A stretch of 64,000 nt of DNA, from assembly GCF_005491705.1 (NCBI RefSeq), contig NZ_CP028092.1:3038001-3102000 (forward strand). The letters run 5' to 3'. Each line of letters starts with the position of its first letter. The stretch's first letter is position 1. Made by a program: the position numbers and the translations under genes. Below, piece by piece: positions 7,935 to 18,017 of this stretch. A model generated the notes under the pieces. That model was not told the DNA's origin, made no database searches, and saw only the letters and a list, made by a program, of their open reading frames with translations. Origin of the DNA: Pontibacter sp. SGAir0037. GTDB lineage: Bacteria; Bacteroidota; Bacteroidia; Cytophagales; Hymenobacteraceae.

Positions 7935-9506
7935 TTACTTCTTTAGGATCAGCGTTGCGTAAGGCTGTAGCCGAAGCGTACTATTTTGGAAGCTAAAGTC
8001 TTTGCTCTGGAAGAAAGGCTTAGTATACCCCTGAAGGTTATCCGGCAGTTTTACACTGGCTTCGGCACCAGAAAGGTTATGCAGCACCAGCAGGGTTTCA
8101 TCGGAATGCGTGCGCAGAAATGCTCCAACACTGCCGTTGTTCAGTTGAACAGGCTCCAGTTCTCCGAAAGTAAGTGCTTTACTGCTGTTTCTGAGCTGAA
8201 TAAAGGTCTTATAATGGTTCAGTAGCGAATTTTCATTTTGCAATTGCACCGCAACCGGGCTTACTGTTTGTTCTGTACTAAACCTCGGCTCCAGCCAGGT
8301 AGCGCGGCAGTTATCCTCCTGCCCCGGCTCCCATATAAAAGGCTCCCGAATATGTTCATCCGGCTTTTTACCTGTCATGCCAATTTCTTCGCCATAGTAG
8401 ATATAAGGCGAACCAGGCAATGTCAGCAATAAAGCTGAAGCCATTTTCGCCTTGTTCAAATCTCCATTCAACTCACTCATAATGCGGTTCTGGTCATGGT
8501 TGGTCAGGAAAGAAGCATCTATAAAATCTGGATTAACACCATTATAGTATTTCCTGATCTGGGCCAGCTTTATCACCAGAGAATCTATTCTCTCCTGCCT
8601 TGCAGCGTTGGTCATAGCATAACTCATATCGAAGTTAAACAGGGCGTGCAACCCTTTGGTATAAGGAGCTACAGTAGCTGCATCGGCCCACACCTCCCCT
8701 ACCAGGTACACATCCGGCTTCACCTTCTGCATCTCCTGCTTAAACTCAACCCACCACCGGTGATTGTCTTCAGGTCTGTCGTCCGGGAAAATGTGACGGG
8801 CCGCATCCAGCCTGAAACCATCTACTCCCACCTCACTTAGCCAGAACCTGCCAATTTTGAATACTTCTTCGCGAAGAGCAGGATTATCATAGTTCAGGTC
8901 GGGCATGCCGCCATAAAAGTAGCCGTAGTAGAGGTACTCACTGCCCTCTATCCTGTGCCAGCGGTTCTCATTATCAGAGTCTCCGGCTATAATCTTTCCT
9001 TTCTTCTGTGTTTGCGGGTCATCCTGATGCGCCCAGACGTAGTAATCTCTGAGCCGGCTTTCCGGATTACGGGCAGCCTCCTGAAACCAGGGATGATCTA
9101 CACCGGAATGGTTCAGAACCAGGTCAATCACTACATGAATACCCCTGGCATGTGCTTGGTTTACAAACTCTTTAAAGTCAGCTAATGTGCCGTAGTCGGG
9201 ATGGATTCCATAGTAATCTACCACATCGTATTTATGGTAAGACGGCGAAGGGCTCATCGGCATCAGCCAAACGGCTTCAACTCCTAGATCTTTCAGGTAG
9301 TCCAATTTAGAAGTCATTCCTTTAATGTCGCCTATGCCATCGTTGTCGGAGTCGCAGAAAGACTGCACAAAAATTTCATAAGTAACACCTCTGGGCCAAT
9401 CGCTTACTTTATCAGTGCTGGCACTTTTACTGGCAATTCTGTTGCATCCGGAAACAAAGGATAGCAGCAGCAGGACTATAGCATAGTGTAGAGTAGTCTT
9501 TTTCAT
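7935..9506 (-). CDS. GH13 alpha-amylase lipoprotein (SusG-like role)
   Basis: Hydrolyses alpha-glucan, probably at the cell surface. The lipobox FVSGC gives lipidated C21. GH13 regions are complete: I DLVLNH (128-133), II GFRLDAARH with nucleophile D234, III VGEVWAD with acid/base E271, IV LTNHDQN with H337 and D338. DSDNDGIGDIKG (52-63) is a Ca-binding-type loop common in this part of the family. At 523 residues it is a single catalytic domain plus the C-terminal beta domain, without the inserted starch-binding domain that makes classical SusG larger. It lies between GH31 and the T9SS amylase with hairpins on both sides. Confidence 0.93.
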   Translation of the reverse strand: MKKTTLHYAIVLLLLSFVSGCNRIASKSASTDKVSDWPRGVTYEIFVQSFCDSDNDGIGDIKGMTSKLDYLKDLGVEAVWLMPMSPSPSYHKYDVVDYYGIHPDYGTLADFKEFVNQAHARGIHVVIDLVLNHSGVDHPWFQEAARNPESRLRDYYVWAHQDDPQTQKKGKIIAGDSDNENRWHRIEGSEYLYYGYFYGGMPDLNYDNPALREEVFKIGRFWLSEVGVDGFRLDAARHIFPDDRPEDNHRWWVEFKQEMQKVKPDVYLVGEVWADAATVAPYTKGLHALFNFDMSYAMTNAARQERIDSLVIKLAQIRKYYNGVNPDFIDASFLTNHDQNRIMSELNGDLNKAKMASALLLTLPGSPYIYYGEEIGMTGKKPDEHIREPFIWEPGQEDNCRATWLEPRFSTEQTVSPVAVQLQNENSLLNHYKTFIQLRNSSKALTFGELEPVQLNNGSVGAFLRTHSDETLLVLHNLSGAEASVKLPDNLQGYTKPFFQSKDFSFQNSTLRLQPYATLILKK

Positions 9507-9595
9507 ACTGTTAAATTATAGTAGAGGAAGCCAGTTCAGGCTAAACAATTACATATATTGTAAATCCGGCTATCCGGGCCTTACATAAAGCAGTA

Positions 9596-9628
9596 AAGCA
9601 TCTGCAGAAACATTGCCTGCAGATGCTT
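9596..9628 (-). promoter_or_regulatory. Hairpin after the GH31 gene
   Basis: AAGCATCTGCAG (9596-9607) pairs perfectly with CTGCAGATGCTT (9617-9628). It is just downstream of the GH31 stop on the minus strand, with no T run. Confidence 0.65.
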
Positions 9629-9637
9629 GTACTCACC

Positions 9638-12106
9638 TTATAAGTTGATTACCATTTTATCTTTGCTGTGCTTTACTACCAGGCTTTGTACCTGATACCC
9701 TTCCACAGGATTCGAAACTCCTTCCGGATCGAAACGCGAGATTGGTTCTATAAAACTTACCAGGTTTCGTTGCAAAGTTTGGTTTTTCCCGCCTACTTTT
9801 ACCCTGGAAGTGCCCTCAAAGCCGTGGAACATAACTTTAAGGTTCTTGAAGTGGCTATTATAGTTTCCTTCTGCTTTTTCAAAAGTAAGGGTTTTGCGCT
9901 TTGGATCGTAACTGATGCTGCGCTTATAGTACCCTCCCTTTTCGTGGTCGTAGCTTTCACCATCGTCTTCATAATATACAAAGGTATTGCTCACATCACC
10001 TTTGTACACATGCACTGTTAGTGTATCGGTAGGCTTTTCACCAGTGTGCTGCACCAGCGATTGCATCGGGATGATGCTGCTTTCCTTAACATAAACCGGC
10101 ATTCTGTGGTACAGGACAGGCATTATTTTCTCCTGCCCCCCCTGCTCTACTTCGCCTGTAAAGAAGTTATACCACTTGCCCTGCGGGAAATATACTTTGC
10201 CATAGCTCAGGGTACTCTCGAAAGGCATTAACAGAAATGCTTCACCGAACTGAAACTGGGAATCAAACTCTCTGTTGTACACATTGGCATCGTGGGTATA
10301 GTCTATTGCGAGCGTACGCATGAGCGGCTGCCCATTTTGAGTTGCCTGGTAAAAATTAGAGTAGATATAAGGCAACAACTTGTAACGCAGGTTAATAAAG
10401 TTGCGTGCAATTTCAGTCACCTCCTCCCCATAAGCCCAAGGCTCCGACGATTTGGTGTTTACTCCAGTATGGTTACGGAAGTATGGGGTAAAGGCACCCA
10501 GTTGAATCCAGCGGGCATACAAACCCACGGTAGGGTTCCCTGTGAAACCGCCTATGTCCATTGCCGAAAAAGCAATGCCGCTAACGCCCATACTGTTCAT
10601 CAGGCGCACTCCCAGCAGCATGTGGTCGTCTTCGGAGCGGTTATCGCCTGTCCAGATAGCTGTGTAGCGCTGAGAACCTGAAAAGCCGGCACGGGAAAGC
10701 AGGAAAGTACGTTTATTTGGCGTATGCAGGCGGGCTCCTTCGTAGCTGGCCCGTGCCATTTGCAGGCCATATACGTTGCGTCCTTCTTTATGCGTAGTAA
10801 TTCTGCCTTCAAAATTGAACAGAACGTTATTTGGCATTTTCTGCCCCCAGGTTGCTATTTCGTTCATGTCGTTCCAGTAGCCATCTACACCTGTATCTGT
10901 AAAGAATTTAAGTTCTTTCTTCCACCACTCACGTCCTTTTTTGCTTGTAAAGTCGGGGAAGTGTGTCCAGCCTGGCCATACCTGCCCGGTATAATTCTGC
11001 CCATCTACATATTTCAGAAAAATATTATCCTGTTTACCCCGCTCATAGGCACCATAGCCTTCTTCCACCTTAATGCCGGGGTCAACAATTACTGTGGTTT
11101 TAAAGCCCATTTCTTTCAGCTTCTTGTTCATTGCCATCGGGTCTCCGAAGCGACTCTTGTCCCAGGTGAAGAGTTTATAGGCATCCATATAATGGATATC
11201 CAATGTTATACCGTCTGCCGGAATTTTCTTCTCCCGCAGCGTTTGCGCAATCCGGAACACTTCGGTTTCAGGGTAATAAGAGTAGCGGTTCTGCTGATAA
11301 CCTAAACTCCAGAGCGGAGGCATCTCCATGCGACCAGTTAAACTGGTGTAAGACGCAATAATATCGCTTACTTTGGTATGGTAGATAAAATAGTAATCCA
11401 TTTCACCGCCCTGCGCACCAAAAGAGGAGAAGCGGTTGTTGCTGGCTCCGAAGTTAAAATCAGACTGATAGCTGTTATCGAAGAAGATGCCATAGTTCAG
11501 CCCGCTGTGTATCCCGATGTAAAAAGGAATAGTGGCATATATCGGGTCCTGGTTGGTTCTGTAACCAAAAGCATCGGTATTCCAGTTGGTATAGCCACTG
11601 CCTCTGCGGTCCAGCCCGCCGGTTTTCTCGCCAAGCCCTATAAAGCGTTCTCCCTCCTGCATATGTTTATAGGTGGTAACTTCTTCTCCGATCCAGGAGG
11701 TGGTCAGGCCTTGTTCATCCTGATTAATTACTTTGCCGTCTCTGGTAAAAAAAGCGACTGAAAAAGGAGCTTTGGTGATAGTTGCTGTTAGAGAATCGGT
11801 TACTACCTGGATGCGGCTGTTATCCTGCGTAATGTTTACCCTGGTTTGCTGCGGTTTACCTACTACGGCGTATGAAAAGTCTTCTGCCAATTGCTGCTTA
11901 TCCATGCGCACCCGCACTACCGTAGGGCTATATACCGCTACCTGTACCTGTACTTGCTGATCGGTGGTAATAGCAATGTTCTGGCCTGAAATGGTGGCAT
12001 TGGTAACATTGCCGACAGGTTTAACAAGACTATGCTGGGCATAGGCAGATAAATAGCTGCATAAAACCACAAAAAAGGCTGTTATTCCTTTTAATCGTAT
12101 TCTCAT
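9638..12106 (-). CDS. GH31 alpha-glucosidase
   Basis: Releases glucose from the ends of malto-oligosaccharides, probably in the periplasm: there is a signal peptide (about 1-23, ending SAYAQ) and no lipobox. N-terminal beta-sandwich (about 25-260), then the GH31 barrel. The signature YWNDMNE holds nucleophile D413; D488 in IWTGDNR is the expected acid/base. Proximal and distal C-terminal beta domains follow, giving 822 residues, normal for the family. In the Bacteroides thetaiotaomicron sus locus this periplasmic role is filled by GH97 SusB, so this operon appears to use a GH31 instead. The gap to the upstream susE is 182 bp and contains a hairpin. Confidence 0.94.
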   Translation of the reverse strand: MRIRLKGITAFFVVLCSYLSAYAQHSLVKPVGNVTNATISGQNIAITTDQQVQVQVAVYSPTVVRVRMDKQQLAEDFSYAVVGKPQQTRVNITQDNSRIQVVTDSLTATITKAPFSVAFFTRDGKVINQDEQGLTTSWIGEEVTTYKHMQEGERFIGLGEKTGGLDRRGSGYTNWNTDAFGYRTNQDPIYATIPFYIGIHSGLNYGIFFDNSYQSDFNFGASNNRFSSFGAQGGEMDYYFIYHTKVSDIIASYTSLTGRMEMPPLWSLGYQQNRYSYYPETEVFRIAQTLREKKIPADGITLDIHYMDAYKLFTWDKSRFGDPMAMNKKLKEMGFKTTVIVDPGIKVEEGYGAYERGKQDNIFLKYVDGQNYTGQVWPGWTHFPDFTSKKGREWWKKELKFFTDTGVDGYWNDMNEIATWGQKMPNNVLFNFEGRITTHKEGRNVYGLQMARASYEGARLHTPNKRTFLLSRAGFSGSQRYTAIWTGDNRSEDDHMLLGVRLMNSMGVSGIAFSAMDIGGFTGNPTVGLYARWIQLGAFTPYFRNHTGVNTKSSEPWAYGEEVTEIARNFINLRYKLLPYIYSNFYQATQNGQPLMRTLAIDYTHDANVYNREFDSQFQFGEAFLLMPFESTLSYGKVYFPQGKWYNFFTGEVEQGGQEKIMPVLYHRMPVYVKESSIIPMQSLVQHTGEKPTDTLTVHVYKGDVSNTFVYYEDDGESYDHEKGGYYKRSISYDPKRKTLTFEKAEGNYNSHFKNLKVMFHGFEGTSRVKVGGKNQTLQRNLVSFIEPISRFDPEGVSNPVEGYQVQSLVVKHSKDKMVINL

Positions 12107-12248
12107 GATGAATAGTCAGTGAATAATGAAATTAATATTGTGTTCAGATTCTCAGAATATATACCCCACACCACACCTGTTCTTCTTCATAAGGAAGAAG
12201 ACAGCATGTAAAGCCACAGGCAGGGTTACAGGAGTTTTTCTGAATGTA

Positions 12249-12285
12249 TGATCCGGGGAACAAAAGAGTATTGCTCCCCGGATCA
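12249..12285 (-). promoter_or_regulatory. Hairpin after susE
   Basis: TGATCCGGGGA (12249-12259) pairs with TCCCCGGATCA (12275-12285). It begins 3 bp after the susE stop on the minus strand, has a GC-rich stem and no T run. It separates the transport genes from the enzyme genes of the operon. Confidence 0.7.
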
Positions 12286-12288
12286 GGT

Positions 12289-13314
12289 TTATTGTCTTTC
12301 GAGTGTATAAGTGTTGGTGACCAGGCTGAATGTGATTTTATAAGTACCAGCTGAGGCGACAGAGATATTATCCCCGGCATTAGCCAGATTCCCGTTGGAA
12401 CCACCGTAATTGGTTCCCCAATCATCGTTAAGACGGAACTTGATGGAGCCAGGCACCAGGTTTACTGTAACCGACCAGGTTTGTGTACCATTGTTGTAAG
12501 CCATGTCGGTATCAGTATCCCAACCGCCTGGTGTCGCATCTCCAATAACCCCCCAGCTATACCTGTCGGCCGTAAAGGTGTTATCGTTGGTATTCAACGT
12601 TAAGCGATACGTTCCGGCAGCGGGCACTTTCAGGTTATCTCCGGCAGCGGTGCTAACGGCACCCCCACCTGCATCTCCGTAAGCGTTATCCCAGCTCTTG
12701 GCTGGCGTAATCTTAAACTCCGTAGAACCAGCCGGGAAACTTATAACACCACTGTAAATACCGTTACTGGTTGGAGATATCAAACTATCAGCTGTTGCCG
12801 GATTCCAGCCCTGGTAGGCCCCCGGTACATACATAAACGATATCAGTGGATATGGATTAACAGTCAGGTTAACGGCATTGGAATAAACCGGAGCTATGGC
12901 CTCGGAATTAGCAATTTCAGACTTCAGGCGCACCTGTACTTCTGAATTTGTTCCGGTTGGTAAATTCATGGCAAGCAACAGAGCATTGAAATTAATCACA
13001 CTGTACTCTCTGGATAATGTATTGGCAGGCAGTACCACTTCTCGGGGACTTGCAAAATTGGTACCGGCTACGGCAAATTGCAACGTATTGGTTAATGCTG
13101 CATTAAACCCAAAGTCAGCTTTATTCCAGGTAAAGCTGATCGCCTCTTCCTCTGCGTTTTCTTTTTGCAAAATTAAAGTGTTTTCAGATGCCGCTAATGA
13201 AGCTGCAACTCCCTCTGCTCTGGCTATTATTCTATCTTCATCTTTTTCGCAAGCAGAAAACAGGAATAGCAGCAAACCAAGTATGCCTATGTTTTTTATG
13301 AAATACGCTTTCAT
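12289..13314 (-). CDS. susE: SusE/SusF-type starch-binding outer-membrane lipoprotein
   Basis: Binds starch or malto-oligosaccharides at the cell surface next to SusC/SusD. Signal peptide with lipobox LFSAC (C22), then EKDED, a strongly acidic stretch of the kind that sends lipoproteins to the outer face in Bacteroidota. An N-terminal SusE Ig-like domain (about 30-150) is followed by two repeated carbohydrate-binding modules (about 155-250 and 250-341). Both carry aromatic and W/N-rich positions such as PGAYQGWNP and GDATPGGWDTD and end in a TYRLTLNTNDNTF or TYKITFSLVTNTY strand. 30 bp separate it from susD. Confidence 0.9.
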   Translation of the reverse strand: MKAYFIKNIGILGLLLFLFSACEKDEDRIIARAEGVAASLAASENTLILQKENAEEEAISFTWNKADFGFNAALTNTLQFAVAGTNFASPREVVLPANTLSREYSVINFNALLLAMNLPTGTNSEVQVRLKSEIANSEAIAPVYSNAVNLTVNPYPLISFMYVPGAYQGWNPATADSLISPTSNGIYSGVISFPAGSTEFKITPAKSWDNAYGDAGGGAVSTAAGDNLKVPAAGTYRLTLNTNDNTFTADRYSWGVIGDATPGGWDTDTDMAYNNGTQTWSVTVNLVPGSIKFRLNDDWGTNYGGSNGNLANAGDNISVASAGTYKITFSLVTNTYTLERQ

Positions 13315-13344
13315 ATTCTTTCCTTATTTTATTAAGATAAATAA

Positions 13345-14925
13345 TTAATAACCAGTATTCTGCACCAAATTGGTATTGGCACCTAAATCGCTTGACGGGA
13401 TCGGGAAAAGCCTGTAAATATCACTAACACCTCTACCTTCTTTAACACCACCTTTCCAAGGCCATACATAGTCACCGGAAGTAAATCTTCCATAGCGAAT
13501 AAGGTCTGTGCGTCGGAATGCTTCCCAGTACAATTCCCGGCCTCTTTCATCCAATATAAAATCCAGGGAAATGCTACCCACATTGCCCGAAGCATTTCCA
13601 TAAGCCCGTGTTCTTAAAGCATTGATATACTCTAGTGCAGTACCCGTGTTGCCACCGGTTCCTCCTCGCAGAACAGCTTCAGCATAAATGAGATACATTT
13701 CAGCCAGGCGGATTAACGGAAAATCAGTTGAAACATAAGTACCTCCGGGCTGTGGCGTTGCACCTGTAGAAGTGATATTTCTAAACTTTGTCACTTTTAG
13801 TCCATCAGAAAAAGCAGAAGGATCATCCATCTCTGGTTTATTGCCATAGAACATGGCACGTTTGTCAGTATTTCCACTATAATCGGAGAAGAGGAAAGGA
13901 AGACTTTTAGTGCTGCGCACACCTCCCCAGCCGCCCCCAGGCACACCAAAAGCTGCCGGGTTCATTTCTGCATTAACAGCAGCATTAATGATATAAGTAG
14001 TTCCACCGTAGTTCTGAGTATTTACTACATCATAATTAATTGACAAAATAGTTTCAGAATTATTAACATCATTATCAGCCAGGAACAGCTCCCGGTAATT
14101 ACTTTTCAGGGTATAGCCGGAATCGATTACTTTTTTAGCATAAGTAATAGCATCTGTATAGCGTGCTTCGCCGGTGTACACCTGTGCATTCAGGTATAAC
14201 CGAGCCAGTAAAGCCCACGCTGCTGCCTGATCGGCACGCCCGTACTCATTCTGGCGCGGTGCTACCATCATCGATTCAATGGCGAGTAGTTCTGACTCTA
14301 CATAAGCAAACAGTTCGGCCCTGGATATCTGTGGCGGCATAAACTTACCAATCGGATCATTCTCCGTTACGAAAGGCGGATTGCCAAACAAATCCATTGC
14401 CACCCAATACTGAAAGGCACGTAAGAAACGCGCTTCTGCACGGTAGTGTCTGATATCTTCAGCATCAGCTCCTGCAATACCTCTTTCACTTAGTTTGGCA
14501 TCTGTAGACTCACGAATAAATTCATTGGCAACAGTAATCTGATAGAAAATCCTGTTGTACAAACCGGTGAGCATGATGTTGCCCGAAGTCCAGTTCAGGT
14601 TATGGAAGTTAGGCAAGCCAGGATCGTTCCAGGTAACATGTGCTTCCTCTGTAGTTAACTCCTGCGCGTTCCAGTATAAGCGCAGGAAGTCAGATGTACC
14701 CGCATCAATGCCACCTAAGTCAGAGCTACCAGAGCCATCGTTTCCAGTTAAGGCGAAGGCACCATATACTTTGGCCAGCACTTGTTTATACCCTTCCGGG
14801 GTACTATAAACAGTAACTGAGGTAGTAGCATTGGTCGGAGTCAGGTCAAGATCTGTATCGCACGCTGTAAGGCAGCCGAGTAAGAGAGCTGATATATAAG
14901 ATATTTTTATGAAGAACCTTTTCAT
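13345..14925 (-). CDS. susD: SusD/RagB-family glycan-binding lipoprotein
   Basis: The lid that captures glycan over the SusC channel. Lipobox GCLTAC gives C22, followed by DTDLDL, an acidic surface-export type sequence. The SusD N-terminal region (about 45-230, with RAEARFLRAFQYW at about 162-174) and a C-terminal half ending in the family-typical RYGRFTSGDYVWPW and YRLFPIPSSDL are both present. 526 residues is usual. It is 26 bp downstream of susC and in the same operon, so the pair should form one SusCD complex; the neighbouring amylases point to alpha-glucan. Confidence 0.97.
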   Translation of the reverse strand: MKRFFIKISYISALLLGCLTACDTDLDLTPTNATTSVTVYSTPEGYKQVLAKVYGAFALTGNDGSGSSDLGGIDAGTSDFLRLYWNAQELTTEEAHVTWNDPGLPNFHNLNWTSGNIMLTGLYNRIFYQITVANEFIRESTDAKLSERGIAGADAEDIRHYRAEARFLRAFQYWVAMDLFGNPPFVTENDPIGKFMPPQISRAELFAYVESELLAIESMMVAPRQNEYGRADQAAAWALLARLYLNAQVYTGEARYTDAITYAKKVIDSGYTLKSNYRELFLADNDVNNSETILSINYDVVNTQNYGGTTYIINAAVNAEMNPAAFGVPGGGWGGVRSTKSLPFLFSDYSGNTDKRAMFYGNKPEMDDPSAFSDGLKVTKFRNITSTGATPQPGGTYVSTDFPLIRLAEMYLIYAEAVLRGGTGGNTGTALEYINALRTRAYGNASGNVGSISLDFILDERGRELYWEAFRRTDLIRYGRFTSGDYVWPWKGGVKEGRGVSDIYRLFPIPSSDLGANTNLVQNTGY

Positions 14926-14951
14926 TTCTGTTTCTATATTAATGTGATGGA

Positions 14952-17900
14952 CTAGAAGCCAAGATTTAAGCCTACAACAAAAGTTCTTGGTCGCAGATAG
15001 AAGTTATTATCAATACCACTGCTTATTTCAGGGTCTACGCCGGAATACTTGGTAACCGTAAACACGTTCTGGCCGGTCAGGCTCAGCACTAAGTTTGCTG
15101 CGTTAAATACTTTACCAGCGTTATAGCTTAAGGTAAGGTTATCCATCCTTAGGAAAGAGGCATTTTCGATGTAATAATCAGATTGGTATTGGTTATTAAA
15201 GAAGTTGGTGTTAAAGATGCTTGTGGTACTATTGCCTATAAACTCAGATGGGTTTAGGATGTTACGTTCCACACCCAGGTTCGCGGAGACATTGTTATAG
15301 ATATAGTTGCCTAAATATGAGCGCACAATAGTACTTGCACTCCACTTCTTGTAATTAAGTTGTGTATTAAAACCCAATGTTACAATCGGGGCTGCTGCCT
15401 GATACCTGTAGCGGTCATTATCGTTAATGATGCCATCATCGTTTAGGTCTGCATAAACACCTTCCAGTGGCTTCCCGTTTTCATCGTATACCTGTTTGAA
15501 AACATAGAAGGAATACGGCCTGTAACCTTCCGAGTGAATCTGGATGTTTTGACCAGTCGCCCCGGAAATACCTCCCACTAAGTTTCCTGCAAAGGAAGGA
15601 TCATCTGAAGCGGTAAGGTTAGTAATTTCGTTCCAGTTGGCTGTCAGGTTAAACCCAATGTTCCAGGTTACATCTTGTTTTTCCACGGCAACAGCATTCA
15701 CATTAAATTCCAGGCCTCTGCTATCAATATTACCCACATTCGTTAAGATCAGGTTACTGAAGTTTGAACCAACCGGAGCAGGAATCACACTTAAAAGATC
15801 TTTTGTCCTTCTGTAATAAACGTCCAGGGAACCACTGATGCGGTTATTCAGGAAGCCATAATCCAGACCTGCGTTGGTAGCAGCTGTTTGCTCCCACTTC
15901 ATGTTTGCATCGTAAGCAGCCGGCGCATACATATGGTAAAAAGAATTACCTAACTGGTATTGTGACGCTGGAGAACTCAGGTTGTAATTGGCCAGGTAAG
16001 AATAATTATAAATACCCTCCTGCTGCCCTGTTATACCATAGCTTAAGCGAAGTTTCAGGTCCGACAAAGAACCAACCGAATTCAGGAAAGGCTCATCGCT
16101 GACACGCCAGGCAATGGAAGCAGACGGGAAAACACCCCATCTGTTTTCGGGTGAGAACCTGGAAGAACCATCTGTCCTCAATGTACCGGTAAAGATGTAC
16201 TTATCATGAAGCGTATAGATCAGACGGCCATAATAGGATTTGAGCCTGTTTTGTGGAATATCAAAAGGGAATACAGGGGTAGTTCCTGGCTGCACCTCAC
16301 CACTGGCACTATAACTTGGATAGTTGTAGTTGGTAGTTTTGTTATCGTAAAAGCCGTAACCCGCAGTAAAATTAATATCACTGTTGATAGCTGCCAGGTT
16401 CTTTGTATAGTTGAGGTAGAACTCGAACACTCTGTTGTCGGTTGTTTGTCTATACCTGTTGTTTAAACCGGATAAAGCAGGGTTGTTATTGATTAAGTTT
16501 TGCCCTGCCTCTGCCGGAACAAAAATGGTTCCCTCGCCAGTAGCTATATCGTATCCCAGGTTCAGATTAGCGTGCAGGTCTGGCAGGAAGTGGAACTTAT
16601 AGTCTAGTTGTGCATTTCCAAAACTCCTGCGCACTTTGCTACGGTCATCTCTCAGTTCCAGCAGAGATACCGGGTTACGGGAAGCATTAGGATTCAGCAG
16701 AATATTTTCACCTTGATCTGTCCTTTCCACCGTGGTCCATTCGAAATAATTTCCATACTGATTCTCGGTTCGGACAGGCTGCGTAGGGTCGAAAGCAACC
16801 GCAGCACCAATAGCACCCTGGTTCGCAAAGCGGGAGTTTGTGATAGAACCTTTTGCATTCAGGTCTATTTTCAGGTGATTATCAAAGAATTCCGGTGTCA
16901 GGCTAATAGCTGCAGACTGACGCTCGAATTTATCAGTGCGTAGCACACCTTCCTGATTCAAATATCCAAGAGAAACCCGATAAGGCATATTTTTCAAAGC
17001 TCCGGATACACTTAAGGTATTATCTGTGCCGAGCGCAGTCTGGTAAATTTCGTCTTGCCAATCAGTATTGGCATTTCCTAAAGAGGCTCTTTGCTCTTCG
17101 GTGCCGTTTTCGTTTACATAAGCCCTTAATTCGTCAGCACTTAGCACATCGACTTTCTTTGTTACAGTAGACGTAATAAACTGAGAATTAAAATTAACAG
17201 TCGTTTTTCCACCCTTGCCCCTTTTAGTCGTAATCAGCACAACACCATTCGACGCCCTGGAACCATAAATAGCAGTTGCCGAAGCATCCTTCAATATGGT
17301 CATCGTCTCGATGTCGTTTGGGTTAATCAGACTTAGTGGATTTGTAGCTCCCGAAATACCATATCCTGTTAGAGGCACACCATCCACTACTATCAATGGA
17401 TCGTTACTGGCATTTAAAGAAGCGCCGCCCCGTATACGAATTGTGCTACCTGCTCCGGGCTGACCGCCATTAGAGGTAATCTGCACTCCGGCTACTTTAC
17501 CTGTTATCAGTTGTTCTGGCGTAACCACATTGCCACGCTGAAAATCCTCTGCTGATACGGAGGTGAGGGAACCAGACACATCTTCACTCTTTTGAGTACC
17601 ATAACCTATTACAACCACTTCGCCAAGTGCCTTGGCATCTGTACCAAGTGTTACGGCAATGGTAGACCGGTTATTAATGGGTACTTCCTGTGTCTGAAAG
17701 CCTATGTAAGAAAATACCAGTGTGCCGTTCGCACTTGGAACGGTAATGGTAAAGTTGCCATTCGCATTGGTCGGCGCAGCCGTAGAGCTTCCTTTCAAGA
17801 GAACAGTAACACCAGGTAAACCTACTCCATTTTCGTCAGTTACCCTCCCATTTACAGTATGGGTATTTTGAGCCACACCAGGTGTAGCCAGTAGCAATGT

Positions 17901-18017
17901 TAAAATAAAGAATGATGCAAGCCCCAATACCCAAACAGCAGATCTGCCAGGGCGAGATGGTTTATTAAATAAGAGTGGCTCTACATCCTGTAGCCAATGA
18001 GTTAGAATTTTTATCAT
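14952..18017 (-). CDS. susC: SusC/RagA-family TonB-dependent outer-membrane transporter
   Basis: Energised import of oligosaccharide across the outer membrane. N-terminal signal segment (about 28-50, ending GVAQ), then a carboxypeptidase-D-like domain (VNGRVTDENGVGLPGVTVL, about 55-130), the TonB box/plug junction (EVVVIGYGTQKSEDVSGSL), plug with the SusC signature GGASLNASNDPLIVVDGVP, and a beta-barrel ending in GLNLGF. 1021 residues is normal. No extra N-terminal signalling domain is present, so regulation is expected through the separate SusR rather than an anti-sigma pair. The N-terminus is rather long before the hydrophobic core, but no better ATG is evident. Confidence 0.97.
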   Translation of the reverse strand: MIKILTHWLQDVEPLLFNKPSRPGRSAVWVLGLASFFILTLLLATPGVAQNTHTVNGRVTDENGVGLPGVTVLLKGSSTAAPTNANGNFTITVPSANGTLVFSYIGFQTQEVPINNRSTIAVTLGTDAKALGEVVVIGYGTQKSEDVSGSLTSVSAEDFQRGNVVTPEQLITGKVAGVQITSNGGQPGAGSTIRIRGGASLNASNDPLIVVDGVPLTGYGISGATNPLSLINPNDIETMTILKDASATAIYGSRASNGVVLITTKRGKGGKTTVNFNSQFITSTVTKKVDVLSADELRAYVNENGTEEQRASLGNANTDWQDEIYQTALGTDNTLSVSGALKNMPYRVSLGYLNQEGVLRTDKFERQSAAISLTPEFFDNHLKIDLNAKGSITNSRFANQGAIGAAVAFDPTQPVRTENQYGNYFEWTTVERTDQGENILLNPNASRNPVSLLELRDDRSKVRRSFGNAQLDYKFHFLPDLHANLNLGYDIATGEGTIFVPAEAGQNLINNNPALSGLNNRYRQTTDNRVFEFYLNYTKNLAAINSDINFTAGYGFYDNKTTNYNYPSYSASGEVQPGTTPVFPFDIPQNRLKSYYGRLIYTLHDKYIFTGTLRTDGSSRFSPENRWGVFPSASIAWRVSDEPFLNSVGSLSDLKLRLSYGITGQQEGIYNYSYLANYNLSSPASQYQLGNSFYHMYAPAAYDANMKWEQTAATNAGLDYGFLNNRISGSLDVYYRRTKDLLSVIPAPVGSNFSNLILTNVGNIDSRGLEFNVNAVAVEKQDVTWNIGFNLTANWNEITNLTASDDPSFAGNLVGGISGATGQNIQIHSEGYRPYSFYVFKQVYDENGKPLEGVYADLNDDGIINDNDRYRYQAAAPIVTLGFNTQLNYKKWSASTIVRSYLGNYIYNNVSANLGVERNILNPSEFIGNSTTSIFNTNFFNNQYQSDYYIENASFLRMDNLTLSYNAGKVFNAANLVLSLTGQNVFTVTKYSGVDPEISSGIDNNFYLRPRTFVVGLNLGF

